Positions 7,826 to 8,072 of a stretch of 8,072 nt of DNA are shown here, in pieces. Numbering within the stretch: position 1 is the stretch's first letter; each line of letters opens with the position of its first letter. Under the pieces are notes generated by a model that was given only the letters and a program-made list of their open reading frames with translations, ran no database searches and was not told where the DNA came from. The position numbers and the translations under genes are program-made. The stretch comes from Bacteroidales bacterium (lineage in GTDB: Bacteria; Bacteroidota; Bacteroidia; Bacteroidales; Tenuifilaceae). Location of the stretch: positions 1-8,072 of the forward strand of contig WBUV01000128.1 of the NCBI GenBank assembly GCA_008933525.1. Direction: 5' to 3'.

Positions 7826-7834
7826 GGATTACAA
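7805..7834 (-). promoter_or_regulatory. Candidate Bacteroidota-type promoter for the wzx-led block
   Basis: On the minus strand a TTG (7832-7834) is followed by 19 bases and then GAATTTTG (7805-7812). The Bacteroidota primary-sigma consensus is TTG or TTTG, a 19-21 base spacer, and TAnnTTTG, so the -7 element differs by one base. It would place the start of transcription about 20-25 bases upstream of the TTG start codon of the flippase. Such matches arise by chance in AT-rich DNA, and the block may instead be read through from the upstream transferase. Confidence 0.3.
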
Positions 7835-7868
7835 GTTGTGAGTAAAAATCTAATAATACTCTAAGTAT

Positions 7869-8072
7869 TTAAGTTTTAAAGGGAACTTTCTTATCGACTA
7901 AGCGAGTTGCATAATACATAAAAAGTAAACTTATTATAAAAAAAGGAATTTTTAAAAAATCGTACGATCGATAAAGCAATATCATAAGAATTATTGCTGT
8001 ATTAAAAGCAATTAGCATCAAGCCAACCTGCAAATGAGAGTATCCGGACAATACCAAGCGTTGGTATAGATG
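7869..8072 (-). CDS. C-terminal end of WecA/WbpL-type polyprenyl-phosphate sugar-1-phosphate transferase (partial)
   Basis: The last 67 residues of a membrane protein whose 5' part lies beyond the window. The frame is open from position 8072 and reads HLYQRLVLSGYSHLQ, then two hydrophobic segments (around VGLMLIAFNTAIILMILLY and IPFFIISLLFMYYA) and a short basic tail DKKVPFKT. The opening H-x-Y-Q-R-L followed by S-H-x-x is the C-terminal signature of the WbpL-like branch of the MraY/WecA superfamily, in which most WecA proteins have HxHH. These enzymes transfer a sugar-1-phosphate to undecaprenyl phosphate and so start repeat-unit synthesis. An internal TTG at 8055-8057 is not a real start, since the conserved motif lies upstream of it. 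The call rests on a short piece, so the identity is likely but not certain. Confidence 0.72.
   Translation of the reverse strand, partial: HLYQRLVLSGYSHLQVGLMLIAFNTAIILMILLYRSYDFLKIPFFIISLLFMYYATRLVDKKVPFKT

Larger units (their letters stand above)
7777..7868. other. Intergenic gap between initiating transferase and flippase
   Basis: This is the longest non-coding stretch in the window, 92 bases, strongly AT-rich. I see no small ORF or RNA gene in it. It holds a short direct repeat and a candidate promoter for the genes downstream, both listed separately, and a very weak A/T hairpin next to the stop of the upstream gene. It is the only place inside the window where a transcription start for the flippase-to-GT2 block would fit comfortably. 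Confidence 0.6.

Noticed and set aside
7855..7869. Hairpin AATACT-CTA-AGTATT just after the stop of the WecA-like gene, followed on the minus strand by a T-rich stretch
   Set aside because: The stem is six pairs with only one G-C, too weak for a convincing intrinsic terminator.
7869..8057. A separate 62-residue membrane protein starting at the TTG at 8055-8057
   Set aside because: The frame stays open to the window edge and the conserved HLYQRL motif lies upstream of that TTG, so it is the tail of a longer protein.

Overview
This window is a stretch of a surface-polysaccharide (O-antigen or capsule type) biosynthesis locus. All nine recognisable genes lie on the minus strand, so the operon reads from the high coordinates down to position 1. 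The DNA is AT-rich, Shine-Dalgarno sequences are mostly absent, two starts look like TTG and GTG, and the only long gap carries a possible TTG-N19-(T/G)AnnTTTG promoter. Together with the protein flavour this suggests a member of the Bacteroidota. That assignment is an inference; no rRNA or marker gene is present.

Order in the direction of transcription: (1) the C-terminal end of a WecA/WbpL-type polyprenyl-phosphate sugar-1-phosphate transferase, cut by the window edge (7869-8072); (2) a 97-bp gap with a short degenerate direct repeat and a candidate promoter; (3) a Wzx-type flippase (6481-7776); (4) a CgeB-like glycosyltransferase (5268-6491); (5) a WbpG/PseA-type N-acetyl sugar amidotransferase (4113-5228); (6) a small cupin protein (3687-4094); (7) a DegT/DnrJ/EryC1/StrS sugar aminotransferase resembling perosamine synthases (2560-3675); (8) a SAM-dependent methyltransferase resembling sugar N-methyltransferases (1814-2560); (9) a GT4 glycosyltransferase (639-1817); (10) a GT2 glycosyltransferase, cut at its C-terminus by the window start (1-627). 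Most junctions overlap or are separated by fewer than 20 bases, so genes 3 to 10 look like one transcription unit.

Working model: the WecA-like enzyme loads the first sugar onto undecaprenyl phosphate. The three glycosyltransferases extend the repeat unit and Wzx flips it to the periplasm. The central four genes (amidotransferase, cupin, aminotransferase, methyltransferase) make or decorate an unusual amino sugar. The aminotransferase would place an amine on a 4-keto-6-deoxy sugar, the amidotransferase would turn an acetamido group into an acetamidine, and the methyltransferase may N-methylate the amine or the amidine. This four-gene module is the most interesting part of the window. No polymerase (Wzy), no sugar dehydratase, no N-acetyltransferase and no HisH/HisF ammonia-supplying pair lies inside the window, so the pathway is incomplete here.
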